A DNA stretch of 64,000 bases, from assembly GCF_900104955.1 (NCBI RefSeq), contig NZ_FNSI01000001.1:1832001-1896000 (forward strand), read 5' to 3'. The stretch comes from Beijerinckia sp. 28-YEA-48. Lineage in GTDB: Bacteria > Pseudomonadota > Alphaproteobacteria > Rhizobiales > Beijerinckiaceae. The notes under the pieces were generated by a model. The model was not told where the DNA came from and ran no database searches. It saw nothing but the letters and a program-made list of their open reading frames with translations. Every line of letters starts with the position of its first letter. Positions within the stretch are counted from its first letter, which is position 1. A program made the translations under genes and the position numbers. Positions 24,604-33,635 of this stretch are shown here, in pieces.

Positions 24604-26862
24604 TTGGCAAAGCCACAGCAAGCGCGCGCGACAGGGGCCATCGGCCGCAACACGGCGCGTCGCGGATTGCTGTGGTTCGCGGGGCTCGCGCCCGTCATCA
24701 TCGGCCTCATCATCGGCGTGCTGCTCAACGGCACGCGCCCGGTCGAGCGCCTGCGCAACATCGTCTTCGATGAATTCCAGCAACTCGCGCCGCGCCCCTG
24801 GACACCAGATCTGCCGGTGCGCATCGTCGATATCGACGACGACTCCCTCGCCCGCCTGGGCCAATGGCCCTGGCCACGCCAACGCCTCGCCGAACTGACC
24901 AACAAGCTCATCGAGCAAGGTGCGGCTGTCGTTGCTTACGACAGCCTGTTCGCCGAGCCCGACCGGCTCGCCTCGCGCGAGGTGCTGTCGTTGCTGCCCG
25001 CCTCGCCCGAACGTGACGCCCTGGAGAAGACGCTGACCGACGGTGGCGCGCTGGACGCGGACCCCTTGGAAAAGGCGTTCCGCGACAATCCAGTGGTGAT
25101 CGGCATGGCGTTGTCCAACCGCCCAACCGACACCAGCACGCCGATGAAGTCGCAATTCGTCCGGCTGGGGGATGATCCCACGGCGGCTTTGCCGTTCTTT
25201 CGCGGCATGATCCTGCCACTGCCGCATCTGCGCGAGGCCGCGGCCGGCATGGGGGCGATCAACTACATTCCCGATGTCGACTTGATCCTGCGCCGCGTGC
25301 CGCTGGTCTTTGCCGTTGGCGACGGGCCGACCAAAACCCTGGTGCCGGGCCTGGCGGGCGAAGCGCTGCGCGTCGCCTTCCGCACCGACACGCCGATCAT
25401 CAAGGCGAGCAATGCGTCGGGCGAAACCAATTTCGGCAGCCGCACCTCCATTGTCGCCGTGAAAATCGGCGACGCCGAAATCCCGACCGAACGGGACGGT
25501 GAAGTGCGCATCCGCTTCGCCGGATCGCAGCCGGGCCGCATCCTACCGGTATGGAAGATTCTCGACGGCAGCGTCGATCGCAACGAAATCGACGGGCGCA
25601 TCATGCTCGTTGGCTCGAGCGCCGCCGGCCTCTCCGATCTCAGGTCGACGCCGATCGACAGCGCCGTGCCTGGCGTCGAGGTGCATGCGGAACTGATCGA
25701 ACATGCGCTGACCGGCTCGCGTCTGGCGCGGCCCGACTGGATGCTCGGCGCAGAAGCCGTGGCGCTGCTCATCGGCGGCCTGGCCGTCGCCTTTCTGGCG
25801 CGCCGCCTGCCCCCGACCTTGGCGGCGCTCGCCGCCTTCATTCTGGTCTGCGTCTGCGTCCTCGGCAGCTGGTATCTATTCCGCTATCAGGACCTGCTGT
25901 TTGATCCGGTCATTCCCAGCGCCTCCTGGCTCGCCACCTATCTCGGCGTCACCTTCGTCGTCTATCGCCAGAGCGAGCAGGAAAAGCGGTTCGTGCGCGG
26001 CGCCTTCCAACGCTACCTCAGCCCCAGCGTGGTCGAGCAACTGGCCGCCGACCCTTCCCGCCTGAAACTCGGTGGCGAGACGCGGGACGTGTCGATCCTG
26101 TTTTCCGACGCCCGCGATTTCACCACCCGGGCCGAGACCCTCGATGCCGAGGGCGTGGTCCGCTTCCTCAACGCCCTGCACACGCCGCTGACCGGCGCCG
26201 TGCTCGCCGAGGGCGGCACGATCGACAAGTATATCGGCGATGGACTGATGGCGTTTTGGAACGCGCCGCTGGTCATCGCCGGCCATGCCAACCACGCCTG
26301 CGCGGCGGCGCTGGCCATGCAGGCGGCCATCCCCGGCATCGACGCGGCCTTGCGAACGGCGGCCGAGGCCGACGGCCGGCCGCATACGCCGCTGGCCGTC
26401 GGCATCGGGCTCAATGCCGGATCGGTGTTCGTCGGCAATATGGGATCGAACCAGCGCTTCGACTATTCGATCGTCGGCGACCCGGTGAATATCGCCGCCC
26501 GCCTCGAAACGGCGACCAAGGAACTGGGCGTGCCGATCGTCGCTTCGGCGGCGATCCGGGCGGCGGCGCCGGCCTATGGCTTCGTCGAACTGGGCGCCTT
26601 TCCGCTCAAGGGCAAGAGTGAACCGCAGCCGCTCTACGCTCTGCACGGCCGGCGCGATCGGCTGGGGGCAGACTTCGCGCGGTTCGAGAAGCTTCACAAA
26701 GCGGTGCTAGAGGGTGTCTCCAACAGCGCGTCCAATGTCGCCGAGCGCATCGCCGCCGCCGCCGGCACGGCAGACGGCGCGCCTTACTTAACGTTCTACG
26801 AGAGGATCAGCGGCGCAAAAAAGATTGAGATCGAAGGTGAGAAGTCCCCTGGAGGCTCTTGA
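24604..26862 (+). CDS. CHASE2-domain adenylate/guanylate cyclase (class III)
   Basis: 752 residues with TTG start at 24604. A first membrane helix (~21-42) is followed by a periplasmic CHASE2 sensor (~50-370: VRIVDIDDDSLARLGQWPWPR). Three helices at ~380-463 lead to a cytoplasmic class III nucleotide cyclase (~495-680). Metal and catalytic residues are kept in SILFSDARDFT and DKYIGDGLMAFWNAPL. The NMGSNQRFDYSIVGDPVNIAARLETATKELG segment holds the base- and ribose-binding loops. It is the standard layout of bacterial CHASE2 adenylate cyclases. It may make cAMP in response to an envelope signal. The cNMP-binding fusion at 14821 is a candidate reader. Confidence 0.95.
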   Translation: MAKPQQARATGAIGRNTARRGLLWFAGLAPVIIGLIIGVLLNGTRPVERLRNIVFDEFQQLAPRPWTPDLPVRIVDIDDDSLARLGQWPWPRQRLAELTNKLIEQGAAVVAYDSLFAEPDRLASREVLSLLPASPERDALEKTLTDGGALDADPLEKAFRDNPVVIGMALSNRPTDTSTPMKSQFVRLGDDPTAALPFFRGMILPLPHLREAAAGMGAINYIPDVDLILRRVPLVFAVGDGPTKTLVPGLAGEALRVAFRTDTPIIKASNASGETNFGSRTSIVAVKIGDAEIPTERDGEVRIRFAGSQPGRILPVWKILDGSVDRNEIDGRIMLVGSSAAGLSDLRSTPIDSAVPGVEVHAELIEHALTGSRLARPDWMLGAEAVALLIGGLAVAFLARRLPPTLAALAAFILVCVCVLGSWYLFRYQDLLFDPVIPSASWLATYLGVTFVVYRQSEQEKRFVRGAFQRYLSPSVVEQLAADPSRLKLGGETRDVSILFSDARDFTTRAETLDAEGVVRFLNALHTPLTGAVLAEGGTIDKYIGDGLMAFWNAPLVIAGHANHACAAALAMQAAIPGIDAALRTAAEADGRPHTPLAVGIGLNAGSVFVGNMGSNQRFDYSIVGDPVNIAARLETATKELGVPIVASAAIRAAAPAYGFVELGAFPLKGKSEPQPLYALHGRRDRLGADFARFEKLHKAVLEGVSNSASNVAERIAAAAGTADGAPYLTFYERISGAKKIEIEGEKSPGGS

Positions 26863-26948
26863 TCAATATTCTCTTTTTACCCCTTAATCGAGCGCTCGAC
26901 GATGCGCTGCGAGCCTAAAAACCCATTCAAGGAAATGACGAAGCACCC

Positions 26949-28172
26949 ATGAGCGCCCCTGATCCCGCGCCACCGGCCCCTGCGGCCGCAGGCTCGCCTC
27001 TCGAAGTGTTTCGCGTCTTCCTCAAGCTCGGCCTGACCTCCTTCGGCGGACCGATCGCTCATCTCGGCTATTTCCGGGACGAGCTGGTGGTTCGGCGCAA
27101 ATGGATCGACGAGGCTGGCTACGCCGACCTCGTGGCGCTGTGCCAGTTCTTACCGGGGCCGGCGTCCAGCCAGGTCGGCTTTTCGCTCGGCGTCCTGCGC
27201 GGAAACGGCCTTCTTGGCGGGCTCGCCGCCTGGTTTGCCTTCACCATGCCCTCGGCCGTGATCCTGCTCGCCTTCGCACTCGGCGCCGCCGCTTTTACGG
27301 GACCAGCTGCGGAGGGGTTCCTACACGGCCTGAAACTGGTCGCTGTCGCGGTCGTCGCGCAGGCGCTCTGGGGGATGGCGAAAAGCCTGACACCCGACCG
27401 GGCGCGGGCCGGTCTCGCGCTGGCGGCTGTCGCCATCGTGACCTTCATTGGTGGCTCGTTCGGGCAGATCGGCGCCATTGCGCTGGGCGCCCTCGCCGGG
27501 CTCTGGCTGTGCCAGGCAGACGGACCCGCCCCGACCGGCCATCTCAGCTTTCCGATCTCGCGCCAGGCTGGCGTGGTCGCGCTCATCCTCTTTGCCGCCT
27601 TATTTCTGATCCCGCCCCTGGTGGCGAGCGCGACCGGCCACCAGGCGATCACCCTGTTCGACGCTTTTTACCGTTCCGGCGCCCTGGTGTTCGGTGGCGG
27701 TCACGTCGTGCTGCCATTGCTCCAGGCCGAAGTGGTGACGCCCGGATGGGTGACGAACGAAGCTTTCCTCGCCGGCTACGGTCTGGCCCAAGCGGTGCCT
27801 GGACCGCTCTTCACGTTCGCCGCCTATCTGGGCGCGGCCATGGGGCCAGCCCCCAGTGGCCCCGTGGGCGCGATCATAGCGCTCGTCGCCGTCTTCCTGC
27901 CGGGCTTGCTGCTGGTCTACGGCATGCTGCCGTTCTGGGATGCGTTGCGGCTGCGATCGACTGCGCAGGCCGCTATGCGGGGCGCGAATGCGGCTGTCGT
28001 CGGCATCCTGGGTGCAGCGCTTTACAGTCCGGTCTGGACAAGCGCTGTCCTCTCACCAGCGGATTTCGCGCTGGCGCTTGCTGGCTTCCTGCTGCTTACG
28101 GTCTGGAAGGCGCCGCCATGGATCGTTGTCGTGCTGCTGGCGGTGGGCGGCACGCTTCTGCGTTTGGCGTGA
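26949..28172 (+). CDS. chrA: chromate efflux transporter ChrA
   Basis: 407 residues with ten to eleven hydrophobic segments, built of two homologous CHR domains (~12-190 and ~205-405). The first has LGLTSFGGPIAHLGYFRDELV and LCQFLPGPASSQVGF, and the second has ALVFGGGHVVLPLLQAEVV and AQAVPGPLFTFAAYLGAA. The repeated GGPxxH/GGGHxV and PGP patterns are the CHR family signature. Such full-length proteins export chromate, and some relatives may transport other anions. No chrB regulator is adjacent. ATG at 26949 with AAGGA about 16 bases upstream. Confidence 0.93.
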   Translation: MSAPDPAPPAPAAAGSPLEVFRVFLKLGLTSFGGPIAHLGYFRDELVVRRKWIDEAGYADLVALCQFLPGPASSQVGFSLGVLRGNGLLGGLAAWFAFTMPSAVILLAFALGAAAFTGPAAEGFLHGLKLVAVAVVAQALWGMAKSLTPDRARAGLALAAVAIVTFIGGSFGQIGAIALGALAGLWLCQADGPAPTGHLSFPISRQAGVVALILFAALFLIPPLVASATGHQAITLFDAFYRSGALVFGGGHVVLPLLQAEVVTPGWVTNEAFLAGYGLAQAVPGPLFTFAAYLGAAMGPAPSGPVGAIIALVAVFLPGLLLVYGMLPFWDALRLRSTAQAAMRGANAAVVGILGAALYSPVWTSAVLSPADFALALAGFLLLTVWKAPPWIVVVLLAVGGTLLRLA

Positions 28173-28181
28173 GCCAATCAA

Positions 28182-29048
28182 TCAGCGGGAGCGCTTGTTG
28201 AGCTGCCGGCTGAGTTCGATATGGGCGGCCTGCTTGTCGAAGTCGTCGGCAGTGCGAATCGCCGTGTCATAGAGATCGACGATCCAGCGGTTTTCCGGGC
28301 GGTCACCCGCCGCTTCGCGCGCCAAGGTCAGATACATGAGGCCGCGATGGCGCTGGCGCGGCAGGCCGTTGAGGCCTTGGAAGAGCATGTTGCCGAGCAG
28401 CGCCTGCGCTTCCATGTGGTTCTTTTCGGCGGCATTGCTGAGCCAGCGTGTCGCCTGACGCGGATCGGCGGGCACGCCCTCGCCGTCCAGATACATGCGC
28501 GCCAGGTTGTATTGAGCGTTGGCGTCGCTGAAATTGGTGGCGGCATAATGGAAGAGCTGGAAGGCGCGGCGCGGATTGCGCTTCAGCGATTGCAGGCCGT
28601 GCAGATTGTAATTGCCGACCGAGACAAAGGCGCTGGAGATGAAGGGGATTTCGCGCGGATCGGATGCGTCTTCATCATAGGAGGCGACGATCTGCGAGAA
28701 ATACTGGAAGGCCTTGATGTCGTCGTGAGGTACGCCGTCGCCGGCGGCATACATTTGGCCGAGCTTCCATTGCGCCACCGACTGGCCGCCTTCGGCGGCA
28801 TAGCGCAGGGCCTTGACCGAGGCGTCGAAATTGCCGGCCCGATAACCGGCCAGACCTTCGCGCAAGGCTGCGGTCGGGTCCTTGAACACCGGCAGGGCGG
28901 CAGTCGCCGTGCCCGGCGGGGTCGGCTCAGAGTCGAGCGCACGCGCCGGGGTCAACATGACCGAGGCACCGAAAATAGCTACGCCACAATAGAGGCGGAT
29001 GGAGTGGTGAGTCGGAAAAGCCATCATGGCAGATCCCCGCATAGACAA
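28182..29048 (-). CDS. exoR: ExoR-like periplasmic Sel1-repeat protein
   Basis: 288 residues with a likely signal peptide (a hydrophobic block near 15-37, cleaved after ARA). The mature part is a chain of Sel1/TPR repeats: ALRYAAEGGQSVAQWKLGQMYAAGDGVPHDD, YNLARMYLDGEGVPADPRQATRWLSNAAEKN, MEAQALLGNMLFQGLNGLPRQRHRGLMYLTLAREAA. The order and wording closely follow ExoR of Sinorhizobium and Agrobacterium, the periplasmic brake on the ExoS-ChvI system that controls exopolysaccharide, motility and acid response. The ExoS and ChvI partners are not in the window. A 15-bp repeat lies just upstream. It converges with chrA. Confidence 0.85.
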   Translation of the reverse strand: MSMRGSAMMAFPTHHSIRLYCGVAIFGASVMLTPARALDSEPTPPGTATAALPVFKDPTAALREGLAGYRAGNFDASVKALRYAAEGGQSVAQWKLGQMYAAGDGVPHDDIKAFQYFSQIVASYDEDASDPREIPFISSAFVSVGNYNLHGLQSLKRNPRRAFQLFHYAATNFSDANAQYNLARMYLDGEGVPADPRQATRWLSNAAEKNHMEAQALLGNMLFQGLNGLPRQRHRGLMYLTLAREAAGDRPENRWIVDLYDTAIRTADDFDKQAAHIELSRQLNKRSR

Positions 29049-29059
29049 GCGTTTTGGTC

Positions 29060-29119
29060 TTGCCCCAAGCCTGTTTGCCCCAAGCCTGTTTGCCCCAAGC
29101 TCGTCTGCCCCAAGCCCAC
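29060..29119. repeat. four tandem copies of a 15-bp repeat upstream of exoR
   Basis: Unit TTGCCCCAAGCCTGT: two exact copies (29060-29074, 29075-29089), a third with two changes (29090-29104) and a fourth degenerate one (29105-29119). It lies 12 bases upstream of the exoR start, where the promoter and leader would be, so changes in copy number could change expression. Confidence 0.85.
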
Positions 29120-29500
29120 CAGATTAGAATGAGAACGGCACGGCGCGGTGGCCGATCCTTCGACTCCCCGCCGGAAAGGAAGCTTCGTCTTGCTGAACCC
29201 AAACGCGTCCATCAACGCTGTCCCAATCTCAATAGATACACATCGCCGCGCAATTACGCGCTGAATGACACTTTCGTGGCCTCGACGATGCGTTCAACAC
29301 CGCTCTCACTGCACCCTACTGATTAGCGAGCGGTTTATGGCACAAACGGGGCATAGATCAGGGCGTTTAGCGTCGTAATCTGAATCATTTTCAGGCTGTT
29401 GCATGGACGCAACAGGAATCCTGGCACCGTCAACGGTTCCTTCACCTCGTTTCGCATTGCCGCGACATTATCGTGGCTGCTGGGCGGTCCGCACCCGAAG
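29120..29500. other. intergenic region without a recognised gene
   Basis: About 380 bases between the exoR repeat block and the LysR gene end. No coding frame of note. A 7-bp stem CTGTTGC (29396-29402) / GCAACAG (29409-29415) is present. A sequence like GAATGACACTTTCGTGG near 29265 faintly resembles the tail of the dispersed palindromes. Confidence 0.4.
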
Positions 29501-30427
29501 CTAGGAATTATGCCGCTTCGCCAATAGGGGCGTCAGCCGTTCGGCCAAAAAGTCGGACAAAGCCCTGACGGCAGGGAGCTGGCCGCGCCGATGCGGGGTG
29601 AGCAAGGTCAACGTCGGACCACCCGGCTGCCACCCATCCAACAGCCGCGTGAGCTGACCGGCGGCAAGCGCCGGCGCACATAAACGGGCCGGTAAGGATG
29701 CTATGCCGAGCCCGGCGATGGCGGCGTTCAGGAGCGTCGTCGGATCATTAGAGACAAAGCGCCAGCACGGCATGGTCGCTTCCCCTTCAAAGACTCGGCC
29801 TTTGTCGTCGTAGAATCGCCAGGGCAAAGCCGTGCTTTTCACCGCGAACCAGATGCCCAGGTGTCCGGTAAGTTCCGCCGGCGAACGCGGGCGCGACCGC
29901 CCTTCGAGATAGGCCGGGGAGCAGACGAGATGATTGAACGAAACACCGAGGCGGCGCTGCACTAGACTTGAACTTGGCAGAGGCCCGTAATGAGTGCGCA
30001 GGGCGAGATCGACGCCGTCCTCGATGAGATCGACAAGACGGTCGGTAGCGTCGAGCTGGAGGAAGACCTTGGGATAGGCCTGGGCGAAATCCGGCAAGAT
30101 GTCGGCCAGGAGGGTCTGGGCCTCGAGGGTCGATGCGGTGAGCCGCACCAACCCAGCCGGCTCGACGAGACGCCCCTGAATAAGAGACTCCGCCGCTTCG
30201 GCCTCAACCAGCATGGCCTGAGCCCGGTCATACAGCTCGCGGCCAATCTCGGTGAGCGCGAACAAACGGGCATGGCGCTGGAACAGGCGCAGGCCAAGCT
30301 GCGCCTCGAAGTCACCGATGCGCTTAGCCAGCGTCGAGCGCGGCATATCCAGGACGCGCCCCGCCGCCGCGAATCCACCGTGATCGGCCACTTGCACGAA
30401 TAATCTCAAGTCGTTGAGGTCAAGCAT
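29501..30427 (-). CDS. LysR-family transcriptional regulator
   Basis: 308 residues. N-terminal winged helix-turn-helix (1-60: LNDLRLFVQVADHGGFAAAGRVLDMPRSTLAKRIGDFEAQLGLRLFQRH), then a ligand-binding domain (~90-300). The DNA-binding part is of the type that regulates divergent transporter genes; the next gene in the other direction is an MFS exporter beginning at 30520. The intergenic space holds an inverted pair AGGACA/TGTCCT. It likely controls that exporter and itself. The ligand is not known. Confidence 0.93.
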   Translation of the reverse strand: MLDLNDLRLFVQVADHGGFAAAGRVLDMPRSTLAKRIGDFEAQLGLRLFQRHARLFALTEIGRELYDRAQAMLVEAEAAESLIQGRLVEPAGLVRLTASTLEAQTLLADILPDFAQAYPKVFLQLDATDRLVDLIEDGVDLALRTHYGPLPSSSLVQRRLGVSFNHLVCSPAYLEGRSRPRSPAELTGHLGIWFAVKSTALPWRFYDDKGRVFEGEATMPCWRFVSNDPTTLLNAAIAGLGIASLPARLCAPALAAGQLTRLLDGWQPGGPTLTLLTPHRRGQLPAVRALSDFLAERLTPLLAKRHNS

Positions 30428-30444
30428 GGCTTCGTCCAGATTTT

Positions 30445-30480
30445 AGGACATAAGGTTCTATTACTGCCAGTTCCTGTCCT
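30445..30480. promoter_or_regulatory. inverted repeat between the LysR and MFS genes
   Basis: AGGACA (30445-30450) and TGTCCT (30475-30480) are inverted and centred 30 bases apart, about three helical turns. It fits a LysR-type regulator binding as a tetramer in a divergent promoter, but it is unproven. Confidence 0.4.
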
Positions 30481-30519
30481 TCCGTCCAAGTTTTACATCG
30501 ACCGACGAAAGGACCACCC

Positions 30520-32025
30520 ATGTCACACAGTTTTTCCGGCAGAAGCCTCACGGCCCTCCTCGCGGTCTGTCTCGGCGCCTTCATGTTCGGGCTTGAAATC
30601 TCCGCCGTGCCCGCCGCCCTGCCCGGCATCGAACACGCCCTGCAGACGTCCTTCACGGACATGCAGTGGATCATGAACGCCTACACCATCGCCGTGAACA
30701 CCATGCTGATGGCCGCCGGCACGCTGGCCGACCGCTTCGGCCGTCGGCGGCTGTTTGTCATCGGCGCCGCCTTGTTTGGGCTGACCTCGCTGATATGCGG
30801 CCTCGCGCCCCAGACAGGCACGCTCATCGCAGCGCGCGCCCTTCAGGGTATCAGCGGCAGCACCATGCTCATTGCCACGCTGGCTGTGATCTCGCATCAA
30901 TTCGAGAGCGCGCGCGAACGCGGCATCGCCTTCAGCGTCTGGGGCGTTGTCGCCGGCGCGGGGATCGGCTTTGGCCCGATGGTCGGATCGCTTCTGGTGG
31001 AGCTCACCAATTGGCGTTGGGTCTTTCTTGTGAATGTCCCGTTCGCGATCATTGCCATCGGTTTGGCTCTTGCAACCGTCCGCGAGTCCCGCGACCCCCA
31101 TGCGGGCCGGCTTGATCTCGCCGGCATCGTGACCTTGTCGCTGGCTGTCCTTGGCCTTGCGTTCTACATCACCCAAGGTCCCAGCCTCGGCTTCGCCAGC
31201 GCCACGGCGCTCGCTATTCTCGCCGGTGCGGCCGTGGCTTTCGCGCTCTTCCTGTTCGTTGAAACGACGGTCGAGCGGCCAATGGTGGATTTTTCCGTGT
31301 TCCGGATTCGCGCCTTTTCCGGCGCGCTCTTTGGCTGCATGGGCATGAACTTCGCCTTCTGGCCGTTCATGATCTATCTGCCGCTCTATTTTAACTACGG
31401 CCTCGGCTATAGCGCGGTCACCTCGGGTCTGGCGCTCTTGGCCTATACGTTGCCGACGCTGATCTTTCCGCCGGTCGGTGAATGGCTGGCGCTGCGTTAC
31501 CAGGCAGCGCGCGTCATTCCGGCAGGGCTTGCCATCATCGGCTTCGGCTTCCTCATCATGTTCTTCGGCCTCAACAGCAACGCTGTCCTTCTCCTTTGCG
31601 GCGCAGCACTCGCTGGTGCCGGGCTTGGCATCATCAATACGCCGGTGACGAACACCACCACCGGATCGGTGACGCGCGAACGTGCCGGCATGGCTTCAAG
31701 CATAGATCTGTCAGCGCGAATGATTACGCTTGCCATCAATATCGCCGTGATGGGCTTCATCCTGACGGAGGGCACGCTGGCCGCGCTGCGCGATAAGCTT
31801 GGCGGCACATTGACGGGGGCGCCCTTACGGGCGCTCGCCGAGCAAGTGGCGGCAGGCAAGCTGAACGGCGGCGCCCTGCCCGCGGCCAGCTTGCAAGCTG
31901 CACTCATCGACGGCTTTGCCTGGGTGATGCTCTATGGCGTTTTCGGCGCCTTCGCGATGGCAAGCCTGAGCCTGCTGGCCTTCGGCACAGGACCAAAGAC
32001 GCAAAGCGCGCGAGCGGAGGCCTGA
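30520..32025 (+). CDS. MFS drug-exporter-like protein (DHA2/EmrB-QacA type)
   Basis: 501 residues with fourteen hydrophobic segments, the DHA2 layout. Signature regions: LEISAVPAALPGIEHAL with the QWIMNAYTIAVNTMLMAAGTLADRFGRRR motif A, LIAARALQGISGSTMLIATLAVI as motif B, and the FSVWGVVAGAGIGFGPMVGSLLVELTNWRWVFLVNVPFA antiporter motif C. Proton-driven export of toxic small molecules is likely. It is divergent from and probably controlled by the LysR gene. A strong hairpin at 32046-32079 follows. Confidence 0.93.
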   Translation: MSHSFSGRSLTALLAVCLGAFMFGLEISAVPAALPGIEHALQTSFTDMQWIMNAYTIAVNTMLMAAGTLADRFGRRRLFVIGAALFGLTSLICGLAPQTGTLIAARALQGISGSTMLIATLAVISHQFESARERGIAFSVWGVVAGAGIGFGPMVGSLLVELTNWRWVFLVNVPFAIIAIGLALATVRESRDPHAGRLDLAGIVTLSLAVLGLAFYITQGPSLGFASATALAILAGAAVAFALFLFVETTVERPMVDFSVFRIRAFSGALFGCMGMNFAFWPFMIYLPLYFNYGLGYSAVTSGLALLAYTLPTLIFPPVGEWLALRYQAARVIPAGLAIIGFGFLIMFFGLNSNAVLLLCGAALAGAGLGIINTPVTNTTTGSVTRERAGMASSIDLSARMITLAINIAVMGFILTEGTLAALRDKLGGTLTGAPLRALAEQVAAGKLNGGALPAASLQAALIDGFAWVMLYGVFGAFAMASLSLLAFGTGPKTQSARAEA

Positions 32026-32045
32026 CTTTCCGAAAACGGCGATCC

Positions 32046-32079
32046 GAGGACAGACGCCGCCCGCAGCGCGTCTGTCCTC
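32046..32079 (+). terminator. 12-bp perfect hairpin after the MFS gene
   Basis: GAGGACAGACGC (32046-32057) and GCGTCTGTCCTC (32068-32079) pair fully around a 10-base loop. It sits 20 bases after the stop codon. No T tract follows, so the mode of termination is uncertain. Confidence 0.55.
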
Positions 32080-32161
32080 ATCCCGTGAGGGCCCCAAAAC
32101 GCCCCGCAGCCCCGGGTGAATCTTTTGCCGTACCCTAGACTTTCAAGCCTTGCGCCCTATT

Positions 32162-32177
32162 TGTAGCCTATGCTACA
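32162..32177. promoter_or_regulatory. MntR-like operator before the Nramp transporter
   Basis: TGTAGC (32162-32167), CTAT, GCTACA (32172-32177): a perfect palindrome with the TAGC-N4-GCTA core of known E. coli MntR boxes. It lies 35 bases before the ATG of mntH, where a bound repressor would block transcription. Manganese control is inferred from the gene behind it. Confidence 0.55.
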
Positions 32178-32212
32178 CCTTCGGTGAAGCTAGATTGAGG
32201 GTTTCTGGGCTT

Positions 32213-33553
32213 ATGTCTTCGGCAGAAAGTTTTGGACCGGGTGCCGGTCAGCAGCGTCTCGGCATGCGGCCGTCCCTTTCCGAGTCCCACGGCAGCGTTG
32301 CGGTATCGGGCTCCGCTGTCCGGCGGTTCATGGCTTTCCTCGGCCCGGGCTATCTGGTCGCCACCGGCTATATGGACCCCGGCAATTGGGCGACAGCACT
32401 GGCTGGTGGCTCGAAATTCGGCACAGCCCTGCTCTTCATCGCCGTCTTGTCGAGCTTGATGGCCATCGTCCTGCAAGCCCTATCGGCCCGGCTCGCCATC
32501 GGCACCGGCATGGACCTTGCCCAGGCCTGCCGCCAGCGCTTTCCCCGCACCGCCTCCTTCGCACTCTGGCTGATCGCCGAGGCCGCCATTGTCGCGACCG
32601 ACCTGGCCGAGGTGATCGGCACGGCCATCGGCCTGCAACTGCTGTTCGACATTCCCCTCGCCATCGGCGTCTTCCTGACGGCGCTCGACGTTTTCCTGGT
32701 GCTGGCGCTGCAACGGTTCGGCTTCCGCAAGCTTGAAGCCTTCGTCATCGCTCTCTTGATCATCATCGCGCTCGCCTTCGGCGGCCAGCTCGTGCTGGCG
32801 CAGCCGTCGATCGCCGCCATCGCGCATGGCCTGATCCCGACCGTCGACCTCGTCACCAATCCCGAGATGCTCTACATCGCGCTCGGCATCCTCGGCGCGA
32901 CGGTAATGCCGCATAATCTCTATCTGCATTCCGGCGTGGTGCTGACCCGCAAGATCGGCCCGACCCTTCCCGAAAAACGTGAGGCAATTAAGTTCGCGGT
33001 CTGGGATTCGACCATCGCGCTTGGCTTCGCCCTGCTGATCAATGGCTCGATCCTGATCCTCGCCGCCGCCGCCTTCTACGCCAAGGGCCATCACGAGGTC
33101 GCTGAACTGCAGGATGCGCATCGGCTGATCGCCCCCTTGCTGGGCACGGCGCTCGCTGCTCATCTCTTCGGCATCGCCCTGCTCGCCTGCGGCCTCAACT
33201 CGACGGTGACGGCCACGCTTGCCGGCCAGATCGTCATGGAAGGCTTCATCGACTTCAAAGTGAGCCCGGTGACGCGGCGGTTGATCACGCGCGGCATCGC
33301 GCTGATCCCCGCCGCCGTTGTCACCGTCTGGGCGGGCGAAGCCTGGACCGGCAAACTGCTCGTGGCGAGCCAGGTCGTGCTTAGTCTGGCGCTACCATTC
33401 GCCGTCGTGCCACTGGTCTGGTTCACCGCGTCCCGGCGCATGCTCGGCGATCTCATCGCGCCGCGCCTGCTCTCCGGCATCGCCGCGCTGATCACGGTGC
33501 TCATCATCGCCCTCAATCTGAAACTTCTGCTCGATATTATGACGGGCAACTAA
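32213..33553 (+). CDS. mntH: Nramp-family manganese/divalent metal transporter
   Basis: 446 residues from the ATG at 32213; a start at 32150 would place the operator inside the gene. Eleven hydrophobic segments. The metal-binding DPGNW is at 55-59 ([12 protein letters not shown]) and the second half-site is in [15 protein letters not shown], both hallmarks of proton-coupled Nramp carriers. The [27 protein letters not shown] segment is the conserved later helix. It imports Mn(II), and often Fe(II) too, across the inner membrane. The palindrome upstream suggests repression by MntR when manganese is plentiful. No mntR gene is visible in the window. Confidence 0.95.
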   Translation: MSSAESFGPGAGQQRLGMRPSLSESHGSVAVSGSAVRRFMAFLGPGYLVATGYMDPGNWATALAGGSKFGTALLFIAVLSSLMAIVLQALSARLAIGTGMDLAQACRQRFPRTASFALWLIAEAAIVATDLAEVIGTAIGLQLLFDIPLAIGVFLTALDVFLVLALQRFGFRKLEAFVIALLIIIALAFGGQLVLAQPSIAAIAHGLIPTVDLVTNPEMLYIALGILGATVMPHNLYLHSGVVLTRKIGPTLPEKREAIKFAVWDSTIALGFALLINGSILILAAAAFYAKGHHEVAELQDAHRLIAPLLGTALAAHLFGIALLACGLNSTVTATLAGQIVMEGFIDFKVSPVTRRLITRGIALIPAAVVTVWAGEAWTGKLLVASQVVLSLALPFAVVPLVWFTASRRMLGDLIAPRLLSGIAALITVLIIALNLKLLLDIMTGN

Positions 33554-33635
33554 TCCGCCACGACTTCTTCCTCTTCGTTTCAACTGTTCGCTCCGCTGGC
33601 TTGCGCCGGCGGGACGGGAAAGACGTGCCTAAACC

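Noticed and set aside
29060..29119. CRISPR array candidate
   Set aside because: The 15-base units are directly adjacent with no spacers and no cas genes nearby.
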